A stretch of 57,518 nucleotides of DNA from Candidatus Roizmanbacteria bacterium GW2011_GWC1_37_12 (GCA_000991135.1 LBST01000008.1:1-57518), one strand, 5' to 3'. Shown: positions 24,530 through 34,755, numbered from the stretch's first letter. Made by a program: numbers and translations. The notes: a model not told the origin generated them from the letters alone.

Positions 24530-25386
24530 ATTTGAGGCAAACGAGAAAAAAAATTAAATCAGTAGGAAACGTCAAAAAGATTACCAAAGCGATGCAGATG
24601 ATCGCCGCAATAAAGATGAAAAAGTCGCAAACGGCAGCCATAGAAGGTAGACCATACGATGAAGAACTAAAAAAAATAATTTCTCGGGTTATCCCCATGG
24701 TAAATGAAAAATATTCACCGCTTTTGGTAAAACAAGAAGAAGCTGAAAACAAGAAAAAATTAGCAATTGTCATCGCCTCCAATAAAGGTCTTTGCGGCGG
24801 ATTTAATATCAATCTTTTTCGGTTTGTCTCCAAAAATGTTGATTTTAAGCAAACAGATCTCGTAATAATCGGAAAAAAAGCGACTTTTTTGAGCCGCCTT
24901 GGAGCCAATATCTCTGCGGATTTCAGCTCACCCAACAATCTTAACAATATTTCCGCAGTTTTTAACTTTGCCTCGGAAAAGTTTCTCAAAGGTGACTATC
25001 AAGAAATTATTTTATTTTTTAATAAATTTATCTCGGTCTTGCGGGTTGAACCTGTAAAAGTTCTTATTTTACCTGTTAAGCTTGATTTAACCAAAGAAGA
25101 ACCGTTGATAAAAACAAGGGCATCTGACTATTTGATCGAACCAACACCTGAAACTATCATCGATCCGCTACTAAAAAGCTATGTCCAGGAACTCATCAAA
25201 AACGCCATCATTGAATCTGAAGCAAGTGAACATTCGTCTCGAATGATTGCGATGAAAAACGCGACAGACAATGCCAGCGACGTTATCTATAATTTAACAA
25301 TGTTGAGAAATAAAATCAGGCAGGAAAATATAACAAATGAACTGTTGGATATGGTCAGCGCCAAAGCATCGGTCGAAGGAAATTGA
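24526..25386 (+). CDS. atpG: ATP synthase F1 subunit gamma
   Basis: The product has 286 residues. The N-terminal helix has the family pattern ([30 protein letters not shown]), the central part has [14 protein letters not shown], and the C-terminal helix ends [23 protein letters not shown]. It is the rotating shaft in F1. The start overlaps atpA by 4 nt, implying coupled translation. Confidence 0.96.
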   Translation: MNLRQTRKKIKSVGNVKKITKAMQMIAAIKMKKSQTAAIEGRPYDEELKKIISRVIPMVNEKYSPLLVKQEEAENKKKLAIVIASNKGLCGGFNINLFRFVSKNVDFKQTDLVIIGKKATFLSRLGANISADFSSPNNLNNISAVFNFASEKFLKGDYQEIILFFNKFISVLRVEPVKVLILPVKLDLTKEEPLIKTRASDYLIEPTPETIIDPLLKSYVQELIKNAIIESEASEHSSRMIAMKNATDNASDVIYNLTMLRNKIRQENITNELLDMVSAKASVEGN

Positions 25387-25391
25387 ATTAA

Positions 25392-26776
<1,385 letters not shown>

Positions 26777-26777
<1 letters not shown>

Positions 26778-26906
26778 ACAGTTAAATCTTAAACTGTTAA
26801 ACCTTAAAAAAACTTTTTAAACATTAAACTACTAAACATAAGAAGTTTAATCTTTAACTGTTTAATAGTTTTTTTAACTGTTTAAGTTTTAACCGTTTAA
26901 CTGTTT
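26777..26906 (+). repeat. AT-rich imperfect palindrome, copy B (atpD-atpC gap)
   Basis: About 130 bp fill the atpD-atpC gap. AAACAGTTAAA-type units on the left mirror TTTAACTGTTTAA units on the right. It is in inverted orientation relative to copy A. Confidence 0.8.
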
Positions 26907-27326
26907 ATGAATACCTTTTTACATCTTAAGATTATAACTCCTCGTAAAGTAGTAATCGACGAGAAGATCAATTCTGTATCCATCCCTTCATCAGAGGGCG
27001 AAATAACAATCCTTCCTCGCCACGAAAATCTCTTCGTCCTTTTGATAGAGGGAATTATAAAAATTAAAAAAGGCGATGACGAAAACTATCTTTCAATCGG
27101 AGGAGGGTATGCGGAAACTGATGGAGAATCCGTCACAATTCTTGTCTCGAAAGCTTATGGCCAGGACGAAATTGACAAAAATTTGACCGAAAAAGCTCTC
27201 GAGCAAGCAAAAAAAATTCTCTCCGAATCAAAAGACGAGAAACAAAGGAGTGAAGCTCTCTCGATGATGCGGAGAGCCATCGTCGATTCCAAACTTCTTA
27301 AAAAACGTAGAAAAACTACTTTATGA
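26907..27326 (+). CDS. atpC: ATP synthase F1 subunit epsilon
   Basis: The product has 139 residues: an N-terminal beta-sandwich (LKIITPRKVVIDEKINSVSIPSSEGEITILPRHENL, IGGGYAETDGESVTILV), then two C-terminal helices (EIDKNLTEKALEQAKKIL, KQRSEALSMMRRAIVDSKLLKK). It couples gamma to the c-ring and can inhibit hydrolysis. Being separated from atpD by a long palindrome could alter its expression relative to the upstream genes. Confidence 0.94.
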   Translation: MNTFLHLKIITPRKVVIDEKINSVSIPSSEGEITILPRHENLFVLLIEGIIKIKKGDDENYLSIGGGYAETDGESVTILVSKAYGQDEIDKNLTEKALEQAKKILSESKDEKQRSEALSMMRRAIVDSKLLKKRRKTTL

Positions 27327-27363
27327 ACTTTAAAAACTTTATAAACTTGATAAACTTATCTCT

Positions 27364-29391
27364 ATGGCTTTAATAATAGTTGAGTCTCCGACCAAAGCAA
27401 GGACATTTAACCGAATATTGGATCCAAAACAATACTTTGTTTTTGCTACAATGGGCCATATCCGTGACCTTCCAGGAAATAAAATCGCCATCAACTACGA
27501 AAAACAGTTTAAACCAGACTATGCGATCATAAAAAACAAAGCAAAAATCGTAGAAAAACTAAAAAAGCTCGCTACTGAAAACAACGAAATAATTTTGGCA
27601 ACAGACCCCGACCGGGAAGGCGAATCAATTTCCTACCACGCTGCTTATCTTTTGGGTAAAGTCAACGAGGCTTGGCCGGAAATAGAGCTAAAAGATAAAA
27701 ACTTAAAAAGAATCGTCTTTCATGAAATTACACCGGGAGCTTTGAAAGAAGCCTTAGCTAATCCTTCAACTTTAAGAATCAGTTTAGTCAAAGCTCAACA
27801 GGCAAGAAGGATACTCGATAGAATCGTCGGCTATGAGCTATCTCCTTTACTTTGGAAAAAAACAGGCAAAAACTGGCTGTCTGCCGGTAGAGTCCAAACT
27901 GTAGCTTTGCGCTTGATCGTTGAGAGAGAAAAAGAAATAAAAAACTTCAGGATTGAGGATTATTGTCAAATTTACGGAGTCTTTCAGCCTCGTCACCCTA
28001 CGGGTGACGAAGGACTAAAAGCCAAACTAATTTCAAAAGAAAATATTCTTTATGAGGAAAAAACCACTTTCAAGCTTTTCAGCGGAGATTATACTTATTC
28101 GAAAACTTCGATTAATCAAAGTAATGTCGAGGAAATAAAAAAAGATTTAAATAATGACGATTATAAAGTAACAAATATTGAAGAGAATATAATAAAGAAA
28201 TATCCTCCGCCTCCTTTTACAACGTCTTTACTTCAGCAAGATGCTTTTTATAAATTTGGATTTTCCTCGAAGATGACGATGAATTTGGCTCAAGGGCTTT
28301 ACGAGCGAGGATTGATTACTTATCATAGGACTGACTCTTTTAACCTTTCAACCGGTTTTGTTTTCAAAGCCAAAGACTATATCACGGCGACGTTCGGTGA
28401 AAAATATGCTTTGGAAAAACCGCGAGGCTTTAAAACAAAGTCAAAATTGGCCCAAGAGGCCCACGAAGCCATCAGGCCTACGAGGCTTAATCCCGATCTT
28501 AAAACCACAGAAAAACTGACGATCAACCATAAAAAACTCTATTCCTTGATTTTCAATAGAGCTGTTTCCTGCCAGATGAAGGAAGCGGAAATAAAGATTA
28601 TAAAAATTAATATTGAGGGTGAAAAAAAATATCTTTTTGAAAGCGTTGTCGAACAGGTGCTTTTTGATGGTTTTTTTAGACTTCTCAATCCAAAATTTGC
28701 CGAATCAAAAAAATTGAAACCAGAGATAGGGCAAAATCAGCAACTAACTTTAAGAGAAATCGTAGAGGAGTCTCTTCAGACCAAGCCACCGCCAAGATTC
28801 AACGAAGCTTCTCTTATCAGAATTTTGGAGGAAAAAGGCATTGGCAGGCCTTCAACCTATGCTCCGATCATTACTTTGATACAAGTAAAAAACTATATCG
28901 AAAAAGAAAACCGATACTTTATTCCTACACCTTTGGGGACAAGTATTTGCGATTACCTGTCAGTTTCTTTTCCCAGACTTTTTGACCTTGATTTTACCGC
29001 CGGGATGGAGGATGATCTTGATAAAATTGCCAATGATGAAAAAAATTTCGTTAGCGTTCTCACCGATTTTTTTCAACCTTTTAAAAATACTCTCGAACAA
29101 AGAAAAAAAGACGTTAGTTTAATTAAAATTGAAGACAAGATCGAAGGAATTTGTCCCCAAGATGGCGGTAATTTAATCACCAGGTTTTCAAGATTTGGCA
29201 AGTTTATCGCATGCTCAAACTATCCAAAGTGCAAATATACTAAATCTATCCTGAAAACCGTTAAAAACAAAAAATGCCCCAAAGACGGTGGCGATGTTGT
29301 GGTAAGATATACCAAGACTAAGAAAAGATTTTATGGGTGTAGTAACTATCCTAAATGTGATTTTTCAGCTTGGAGGTTTAAAGACTTATGA
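27364..29391 (+). CDS. topA: DNA topoisomerase I
   Basis: The product has 675 residues. The Toprim domain is at 1-115 (ALIIVESPTKARTFNRIL, TDPDREGESI). The catalytic tyrosine is in GLITYHRTDSFNL near residue 320. AQEAHEAIRPT and GIGRPSTYAPII are conserved. Two C-terminal zinc ribbons follow (CPQDGG ... CSNYPKC and CPKDGG ... CSNYPKC). It relaxes negative supercoils. A 27-nt palindrome insertion adds QPRHPTGDE at residues 208-216, in a surface stretch after the EDYCQIYGVF strand. The stop overlaps the pyrG start (ATGA). Confidence 0.97.
   Translation: MALIIVESPTKARTFNRILDPKQYFVFATMGHIRDLPGNKIAINYEKQFKPDYAIIKNKAKIVEKLKKLATENNEIILATDPDREGESISYHAAYLLGKVNEAWPEIELKDKNLKRIVFHEITPGALKEALANPSTLRISLVKAQQARRILDRIVGYELSPLLWKKTGKNWLSAGRVQTVALRLIVEREKEIKNFRIEDYCQIYGVFQPRHPTGDEGLKAKLISKENILYEEKTTFKLFSGDYTYSKTSINQSNVEEIKKDLNNDDYKVTNIEENIIKKYPPPPFTTSLLQQDAFYKFGFSSKMTMNLAQGLYERGLITYHRTDSFNLSTGFVFKAKDYITATFGEKYALEKPRGFKTKSKLAQEAHEAIRPTRLNPDLKTTEKLTINHKKLYSLIFNRAVSCQMKEAEIKIIKINIEGEKKYLFESVVEQVLFDGFFRLLNPKFAESKKLKPEIGQNQQLTLREIVEESLQTKPPPRFNEASLIRILEEKGIGRPSTYAPIITLIQVKNYIEKENRYFIPTPLGTSICDYLSVSFPRLFDLDFTAGMEDDLDKIANDEKNFVSVLTDFFQPFKNTLEQRKKDVSLIKIEDKIEGICPQDGGNLITRFSRFGKFIACSNYPKCKYTKSILKTVKNKKCPKDGGDVVVRYTKTKKRFYGCSNYPKCDFSAWRFKDL
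27986..28016 (+). repeat. In-frame palindrome in topA, second copy of the element at 5255
   Basis: It shares 27 identical bases with 5254-5280 and differs only at the 3' edge, where one A breaks the last stem pairs. Both copies are read in the same frame to give QPRHPTGDE. Confidence 0.88.
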
Positions 29392-31031
29392 AATATATTT
29401 TCATTTCCGGTGGCGTGATTTCAGGAATTGGTAAGGGGATTACGGCCGCATCAATCTCTCTGCTCCTTAAACAATCCGGCTACAGAGTTGCGCCCTTAAA
29501 ATTTGAAAACTATCTCAATCTTGATGCCGGAACCATTAATCCAATAGAGCACGGTGACCCTTTTTTATGTGAGGATGGAGCGGAGACAGACATGGACATT
29601 GGTACTTATGAAAAATTTTTGGATGAAGACATGGGTAAAGATAATTTTGTGACGATTGGAGAAATTTATAAAACGGTAATTGATAGGGAAAGAAGATTTG
29701 AATATAAAGGAGAAGATGTTGAAGCAATTCCTCATATTACCAACGAAATTATCGAAAGGATTAATTTATTGGGAAGAAAGAAAAAAGCAGACATAGTTAT
29801 TATCGAACTTGGAGGTACAGCCGGTGAATATCAAAATATTTTTTATTATGAAGCTTCGAGAATTTTAACTTTGAAGAATCCGGAAGACGTTATTCATATT
29901 CATGTTTCCTTTGTACCAACTCCATCCCATCTGGGTGAACCGAAAACAAAACCAACTCAATTATCAGTCCGAACATTAAACTCGATGGGTATTCAGCCTG
30001 ATTTTATTGTGGCCAGGTCGGAAAAATTGCTAGACAAAAGACGGATAGAGCGATTTGCTTTGTTTTGCAATGTCCAGCCGGAAAATATTATATCAAACCC
30101 TGATGTGCCTCATCCATATGAAGTACCGATAATTTTAGAAAATCAACAAATTGCTGAAAAAATTCTAACGAAATTTAATCTTAAAGTAATTAAGCCAAAC
30201 TTATCTGCTTGGGAAAAATTACTGAAAAAAATTTATTTTAAAAAAGAAAAGGATGTTAGCATTGCTATTGTTGGAAAATACTTTGGCACTGGTGATTATC
30301 AGCTTAGAGATTCATATGCGGCTTTATTTGACGCCTTGGATCATGCTTCTTGGAAAGCAGGGGTTAATCTAAAAATCCATTGGGTTAATGCCGAAAAGGT
30401 CGAATCCGCCTTCGCCAAGGAAATAATTGGTAATGTTGACGGTTTAATTGTTCCGATTGGATGGGGAGAAAGAGGGGTTGAAGGAATGATTACGGCTGCC
30501 GGTTTTGCCCGTAAGGAAAAAATTCCTTATCTGGGACTGTGTTATGGAATGCAGCTTGGATCAATTGAATTTGCCCGCAACGTTGTTGGACTTAAAGACG
30601 CTAATAGCACTGAAGCCAATCCAAAAACAAAAAATCCTATAATTCACAATATTCCTTTTGACCCAAAATATCAAAGAATAAAGGGAGATGGCACGAGCAT
30701 GAGATTAGGAACTTATGATTGCATAATTAAACCAGAGACTTTGGTCGATGAAATATATACGAAGTACGACGCTTTTAAAAATAAAGAAAAACGTTTAATT
30801 TCGGAAAGACACCGCCATCGGTTTGAGTTCAACAATGACTACCGAAAACAACTTGAGTCAAAAGGTTTAGTCGTTTCCGGATATAGTCCAGATAATTTTT
30901 TTGTTGAAATGGTAGAACTTCCAAAATCTGTTCATCCTTTTTACATAGGTACTCAAGGTCATCCTGAATATAAAAGCCGGCCGATGAGACCACATCCGAT
31001 ATTTGTTGCTTTTTTGAAGTACTGCTTGTAA
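29388..31031 (+). CDS. pyrG: CTP synthase
   Basis: The product has 547 residues. The synthetase domain is at 1-265 (FISGGVISGIGKGITAASI, ETDMDIGTYE, HVSFVPTPSHLGEPKTKPTQ). The class I glutaminase is C-terminal, with the nucleophile in LGLCYGMQLGSIEFARN and the His/Glu pair near the end (GHPEYKSRP). It makes CTP from UTP using glutamine. The start overlaps the topA stop, and rplS follows after 11 nt. Confidence 0.97.
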   Translation: MKYIFISGGVISGIGKGITAASISLLLKQSGYRVAPLKFENYLNLDAGTINPIEHGDPFLCEDGAETDMDIGTYEKFLDEDMGKDNFVTIGEIYKTVIDRERRFEYKGEDVEAIPHITNEIIERINLLGRKKKADIVIIELGGTAGEYQNIFYYEASRILTLKNPEDVIHIHVSFVPTPSHLGEPKTKPTQLSVRTLNSMGIQPDFIVARSEKLLDKRRIERFALFCNVQPENIISNPDVPHPYEVPIILENQQIAEKILTKFNLKVIKPNLSAWEKLLKKIYFKKEKDVSIAIVGKYFGTGDYQLRDSYAALFDALDHASWKAGVNLKIHWVNAEKVESAFAKEIIGNVDGLIVPIGWGERGVEGMITAAGFARKEKIPYLGLCYGMQLGSIEFARNVVGLKDANSTEANPKTKNPIIHNIPFDPKYQRIKGDGTSMRLGTYDCIIKPETLVDEIYTKYDAFKNKEKRLISERHRHRFEFNNDYRKQLESKGLVVSGYSPDNFFVEMVELPKSVHPFYIGTQGHPEYKSRPMRPHPIFVAFLKYCL

Positions 31032-31042
31032 AATAATAGACT

Positions 31043-31384
31043 ATGGCAAATTTATTAAGCTATAAAGACAAACAATTCAAAGTTGGAGACACTCTTTCAA
31101 TTCATTACAAAATCAAAGAAGGGGACAAGGAAAGAATCCAGATTTTTAAAGGAATTTTACTCAAAATTAAAGGCGATACTCCCGAGACGCGGATGTTCAC
31201 AGTCAGGAAAATCACCAAATCAGGAGACGGTGTCGAAAGGATTATCGCTTTATCTTCTCCTTATATACAAGATATTGTTTCTTTGAAAAAGACTTCTTAT
31301 AAAAGATCTAAAGCATATTTTATCCGAGGTCTGACAGAACAAGAGATCAGAACCAAGCTTTATCACACGAAAAAAACTAAATGA
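31043..31384 (+). CDS. rplS: 50S ribosomal protein L19
   Basis: The product has 113 residues, the normal size. FKVGDTLSIHYKIKEGDKERIQIFKGILL and TFTVRKIT-like MFTVRKITKSGDGVERIIALSSPYI match L19, which lies at the subunit interface. The stop overlaps the next gene by 4 nt. Confidence 0.95.
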   Translation: MANLLSYKDKQFKVGDTLSIHYKIKEGDKERIQIFKGILLKIKGDTPETRMFTVRKITKSGDGVERIIALSSPYIQDIVSLKKTSYKRSKAYFIRGLTEQEIRTKLYHTKKTK

Positions 31385-31740
31385 CCTTATACCTAAAAAA
31401 TTTAGGTAAAATCGGCGAACAAAAGGCAGTGAACTACTTAAAAAAGGGAGGCTTCTCAATTTTAAAAAGAAATTTCCGTTCTTATGGTGGTGAAATCGAC
31501 ATTATAGCTAAAAAAGACAATTCAATCTATTTTATCGAAGTTAAAACAAGATCAAATTTGGATCATGGTGCTCCTTACGAAGCCGTCAACAAAAGAAAAA
31601 TTTATCATATAAAAAAAGCTGCCCAATATTATTTGTTGAAAAATAGCTATCCAGACTATAGACTGAAGATAGGAGTCTTTTCAATATTGATCAATGACAA
31701 AAAAACAGATATTAAATTTTGGGATGATATTGAGAGTTAA
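31381..31740 (+). CDS. YraN family (UPF0102) endonuclease-like protein
   Basis: The product has 119 residues. It has the restriction-endonuclease-like core of the YraN family: GEQKAVNYLKKGGFSILKRNFRSYGGEIDIIAKKDNSIYFIEVKTRS, with the acidic/lysine pattern GEIDII and EVKTR, then AVNKRKIYHIKKAAQYYL. Its biological role is not established; members often sit near rplS, as here. It ends the long plus-strand operon, after which a repeat-rich gap begins. Confidence 0.93.
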   Translation: MTLYLKNLGKIGEQKAVNYLKKGGFSILKRNFRSYGGEIDIIAKKDNSIYFIEVKTRSNLDHGAPYEAVNKRKIYHIKKAAQYYLLKNSYPDYRLKIGVFSILINDKKTDIKFWDDIES

Positions 31741-31860
31741 CAGTTGATCCTCCTACGCTCAGGTTCGCCTCGAGGCTTGCAGCCACGCAGTCGAAACTTC
31801 GCTTCGGAGGACATAAGAAACTGTAGAACTCGCTATTGCTCGTTAACAGTTTCTAATGAA
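31741..31860 (+). repeat. Repeat-rich gap with nested inverted repeats
   Basis: CCTCC near 31748 and GGAGG near 31806 bound an inner GC-rich part. AGAAACTGT at 31816-31824 is inverted exactly at 31846-31854. The type resembles the CCTCCTTCG-type repeats at 16877 and 38479. Confidence 0.6.
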
Positions 31861-31868
31861 AGGGGTGA
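31861..31868 (+). promoter_or_regulatory. Shine-Dalgarno AGGGGTGA
   Basis: It lies 9 nt before the ATG at 31878 and just after the hairpin ending at 31854. Confidence 0.6.
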
Positions 31869-31877
31869 TAATAATAA

Positions 31878-32531
31878 ATGATTGATTTAATAAACGTGAT
31901 CTTGTTTAATTTTTTCAAAAATCTAGGTGGTTTTATGCCAAATTTGTTTGGAGGACTATTAATCCTCATCGTCGGTTTGCTCATTGGAGGAATTGTCAAG
32001 CATTTGATCGTGACAGTAGTGACTTTTTCCAAAATTGACCTTTTGTTTCACAAAACAAAATTGATTAAAAAAGAAGAAGTGAATATTTGGACAGAAGTAC
32101 TGTCCGAGATACTAAAATGGATGTTGATTATCGTTTTCTTGGTCCCGGCACTCGAAGTGTGGGGCTTGTCAAGAGCGACGACCGTTGTTAACGAAATTCT
32201 TTTCTATCTGCCAAATGTGGTCGTTGCCGTAGTCATCGCGTTTGTGGGTATTTTAGCGTCTAATTTGACAGCCGATCTAGTTCGTCACAGTGTTAAAACG
32301 ATGGGATCGACAGCCAGTAATAGTTTGGCCGTTTTTACTCGGGGTACAATCGTGTTTTTTACGGTTTTGGTCGTACTTAACCAGCTTGGAGTCGCACAAG
32401 ATTTGGTGAGAATCCTTTTTACCGGAATCGTTGTTATGTTAGCGCTGGCCGGAGGGTTAGCCTTTGGCCTCGGAGGAAAAGACGTAGCGAGGGAATTACT
32501 TGAAGAATTAAAAAGAAAGTTGGAAGGGTAA
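31878..32531 (+). CDS. Small mechanosensitive-channel-like membrane protein
   Basis: The product has 217 residues. Four hydrophobic segments appear (about 18-45, 72-90, 105-130 and 155-195). The repeated pattern of glycine-rich helix, short link and polar part, and the end GLAFGLGGKDVARELLEELKRK, match the conserved-TM-helix/MscS-related family (PF05552). The soluble C-terminal beta domain of full MscS channels is absent. It could relieve osmotic stress, but that role is inferred. Confidence 0.75.
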   Translation: MIDLINVILFNFFKNLGGFMPNLFGGLLILIVGLLIGGIVKHLIVTVVTFSKIDLLFHKTKLIKKEEVNIWTEVLSEILKWMLIIVFLVPALEVWGLSRATTVVNEILFYLPNVVVAVVIAFVGILASNLTADLVRHSVKTMGSTASNSLAVFTRGTIVFFTVLVVLNQLGVAQDLVRILFTGIVVMLALAGGLAFGLGGKDVARELLEELKRKLEG

Positions 32532-32655
32532 TAAAATTTTTTTTAATGAAAACCTAAATTAAGAAGCTTTAGTGCGTTAGCTATAGCTGAATTATGTTGG
32601 GGGTTAGTTGGATGGTAATCTTTTATTAATACTAGATCCGTCACAGGTTCTATTC

Positions 32656-32864
32656 TCCTGAGTTTCCCATTTAGTGCGGTTTGGCAAAAAATTTGTACTT
32701 GGTTTGTGTCATTCCCGCGCAGGCGGGAATCCAGACTATCATGGATCCCCTCCTACGAGGGGATGACAATACATCGTAGTGCGGTTTGAAACTACTTTTT
32801 TACAACAAAAAGCTTGTTAAATCAATCTATTAATTTTTAAGTCTTAAAAGTGGGAAACTCAGGA
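32656..32864. mobile_element. 209-bp non-coding element bounded by 14-bp inverted repeats
   Basis: TCCTGAGTTTCCCA at 32656-32669 is exactly inverted at 32851-32864. Inside, TAGTGCGGTTTG occurs twice as a direct repeat (32672-32683 and 32777-32788), flanking a 60-bp hairpin element (32708-32767). No frame is coded. The architecture resembles a small non-autonomous (MITE-like) element with a second element nested in it. The rest of the gap 32532-32906 shows nothing else except a -10 box. Confidence 0.55.
32708..32767. repeat. Nested palindromic element with GTCATTCCC/GGGGATGAC ends
   Basis: GTCATTCCCGCG...CGGGAATCC forms one hairpin and GGATCCCCTCC...GAGGGGATGAC a second. The two ends are inverted relatives of each other. 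Similar pieces occur at 40485 and, within coding sequence, at 15699. Confidence 0.75.
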
Positions 32865-32890
32865 TAACTATACAAGACCCTTGTTTGTTA

Positions 32891-32896
32891 TATAAT
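32891..32896 (+). promoter_or_regulatory. -10 box TATAAT for the kinase-like gene
   Basis: It ends 10 nt before the ATG at 32907. No convincing -35 hexamer is present. Confidence 0.55.
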
Positions 32897-32906
32897 TCAA
32901 TTAGTT

Positions 32907-34049
32907 ATGCACATAGAACAAATCCCACTACCACCTATTAGTCCTAACCTACCGCCTGCAACTCAAAAATTAAGACAAATAGTTAGAGATCATTACTTAG
33001 ATCCTACTATCAAGTATTTACATAAAATTAATGTTTTAAAAAACGTTAGAAGCATCGCTGATATTTCGACGACTGAAATAGTAGCTTTAGGAGGGGGATA
33101 CATGGGGGCAAGCTGGTGGCTTGATGTTCCGGGTGAGGAGATAGTTTTAAAATTTCAAAGAAGAGGCTGTGATGAAGAAGCAGAATGGTTAAGAGTATAT
33201 AGAGAGCACGGCGTTAACGTACCAGAAGTTAAAGCTGTTGGAGAAGCTCCAGCTCAATTCTTCCTAGGAAAACCAAAAAATAAAATTAAATTTTTAGCAA
33301 TGGAAGCAGTTAAGGGGCCGAATAATAAGAGAGCGATGACTGCTCGAGAAATAGATGCAAGCTTAATTCCTTCTAAGAAAATTTCAGAAAATATGGGTTC
33401 GCAGTTAGCAAAAATTTTGAAATGTACCAGTAAAAAAAAATTCGGAAACTATAACAATACTGGCGAAGAAGATCATGTATTTTCCACGTGGAGCGAATAT
33501 TTGAAAACCTATTTGATTCCCCCTCATACGAAACCTTTTGCTGTGTCTGATGCTAAATGGATAAAAGTAATAAGAAAATTAGATATGATTAATTTTCCGG
33601 ACGAAGGCGTTTATGGACACGGTGATTTTTCCTTTCATAACGTTCTTGTTAGAACATTGGACCCCTTGAATATTGTGATTATTGATCCAAGTTTGGTTAT
33701 TGAAGATCCGTATTTTGATCTATCAAAACAATTTAGCTTTGACAAGCTAAGACAAGCTAAAAGAGCTGCTTTCTCAGAAGGGGGAAATTATATTGCTGAG
33801 TGGTGGGAGCAATCTCCAATCGATATTCCAAGCTTACTCGACGCCTATTTTAAGGCCGTAGGATCAACAGAGATAGACTTGACTCGATTACAGGCTAATC
33901 AGCTTATATATGAGATTCAGGCTTACAACGGAAGAATGGAATTTTTAAAAGGACCTCGTGCTCCTGGTCACGAGAAAAGTATTGAATCAGATTTAAAAGT
34001 AAGAAGAGATTCTATCAAAAATATAGTACAACAACTAACAGATACTTAA
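32907..34049 (+). CDS. Aminoglycoside/choline phosphotransferase-like kinase
   Basis: The product has 380 residues. The protein-kinase-like APH fold is seen in the ATP lysine (EEIVLKFQRRG), the catalytic loop HGDFSFHNVLV near residue 239 and the metal motif VIIDPSLVIEDPYFDLS. Family members phosphorylate small molecules (aminoglycosides, choline, homoserine, sugars). There is no sign of which applies here, and resistance should not be assumed. It stands alone, with its own -10 box and accessory neighbours. Confidence 0.75.
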   Translation: MHIEQIPLPPISPNLPPATQKLRQIVRDHYLDPTIKYLHKINVLKNVRSIADISTTEIVALGGGYMGASWWLDVPGEEIVLKFQRRGCDEEAEWLRVYREHGVNVPEVKAVGEAPAQFFLGKPKNKIKFLAMEAVKGPNNKRAMTAREIDASLIPSKKISENMGSQLAKILKCTSKKKFGNYNNTGEEDHVFSTWSEYLKTYLIPPHTKPFAVSDAKWIKVIRKLDMINFPDEGVYGHGDFSFHNVLVRTLDPLNIVIIDPSLVIEDPYFDLSKQFSFDKLRQAKRAAFSEGGNYIAEWWEQSPIDIPSLLDAYFKAVGSTEIDLTRLQANQLIYEIQAYNGRMEFLKGPRAPGHEKSIESDLKVRRDSIKNIVQQLTDT

Positions 34050-34143
34050 TTTTGTGTGACCCCACGGTTTCAGAATTAAAACAAAATCGGTGACTACTTA
34101 TATCTGATTAGAATATTCTGCTATAATAATAAAGATCCGTTCC

Positions 34144-34217
34144 GGTCCCGTCGTCTAGCGGCCTAGGACATCTGGTTTTCAGCCAGAGAATCAGGGGTTC
34201 GAATCCCCTCGGGATCA
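34144..34217 (+). tRNA. tRNA-Glu (anticodon UUC)
   Basis: Acceptor GGTCCCG/CGGGATC, anticodon stem TCTGG/CCAGA with loop TTTTCAG, T-stem GGGG/CCCC and discriminator A. CCA is not encoded. Its last two bases are already part of the following palindrome. Confidence 0.96.
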
Positions 34218-34253
34218 CCCCGCTCAGCGGGGTGTCAGGACGCTCAGCGTCCT
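34216..34253 (+). repeat. Mini-palindrome pair at the tRNA-Glu 3' end
   Basis: CACCCCGC-TCA-GCGGGGTG (34216-34234) and AGGACGC-TCA-GCGTCCT (34237-34253). The 48-bp block 34215-34262 is repeated with one mismatch after tRNA-Arg at 38807-38854. A T-rich run follows, so the second hairpin may also end tRNA transcription. Confidence 0.9.
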
Positions 34254-34366
34254 CACCTCGTTTTTGTTTTTTTACTATTTTTAGTGTGGAGATAAATCTG
34301 CTAAACTAATCGCATAATTTATATTACTAGCTAACTCTGAAACAATTTTTTGTAGGTTATAGTCCG

Positions 34367-34394
34367 TTGACAAGAATATTAATTTATTGATAAT
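34367..34394 (+). promoter_or_regulatory. Promoter of the GIY-YIG gene
   Basis: TTGACA at 34367-34372, a 16-bp spacer and GATAAT at 34389-34394, 6 nt before the ATG. The decayed copy at 38928 keeps TTGACA at the same 34-nt distance from its ATG. Confidence 0.7.
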
Positions 34395-34400
34395 AGAATA

Positions 34401-34673
34401 ATGTTTTATGTTTATATATTGTTTTCAGAAAAAGATAGACTTCTTTATACAGGCTATACCGATGATCTAAAATCTCGTTACAAAATGCATATGAATGGAT
34501 TTGTTAAGTCGACAAAATATCGAAGACCATTAAAGCTTATTTATTATGAAAGTTATATTAATGAATTAGATGCAAGACGTAGAGAGTTGTTTCTCAAAGG
34601 AGGAAATGGAAAAATATTCCTTAAAGAACAGTTAAAGGTAACATATAAAAGTATTAGATATAAATATTTATAG
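34401..34673 (+). CDS. GIY-YIG nuclease superfamily protein (YhbQ/UPF0213-like)
   Basis: The product has 90 residues and is a single GIY-YIG domain: YVYILFSEKDRLLYTGYTDDLKSRYKMHMNG carries the Y..Y and TGYT core and the conserved arginine, and ELDARRRELFLKGGNGK holds the helix with the catalytic glutamate. Single-domain members resemble the cut module of homing endonucleases and UvrC; their cellular role is usually unknown. It follows tRNA-Glu and two mini-palindromes, with its own promoter. A truncated copy with the same upstream layout follows tRNA-Arg, suggesting that the gene and its flanks move together. Confidence 0.85.
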   Translation: MFYVYILFSEKDRLLYTGYTDDLKSRYKMHMNGFVKSTKYRRPLKLIYYESYINELDARRRELFLKGGNGKIFLKEQLKVTYKSIRYKYL

Positions 34674-34743
34674 ATTTGGTTCCAATTCCGTATCCCTTGG
34701 GTTACATTTAGATTTTTCTAACAATAAGAACTCTACTTAATGA

Positions 34744-34749
34744 TATAAT
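34744..34749 (+). promoter_or_regulatory. -10 box TATAAT for the interrupted gene
   Basis: It ends 6 nt before the GTG at 34756, the spacing used by many intact genes in this window. Confidence 0.45.
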
Positions 34750-34755
34750 AAAAAA

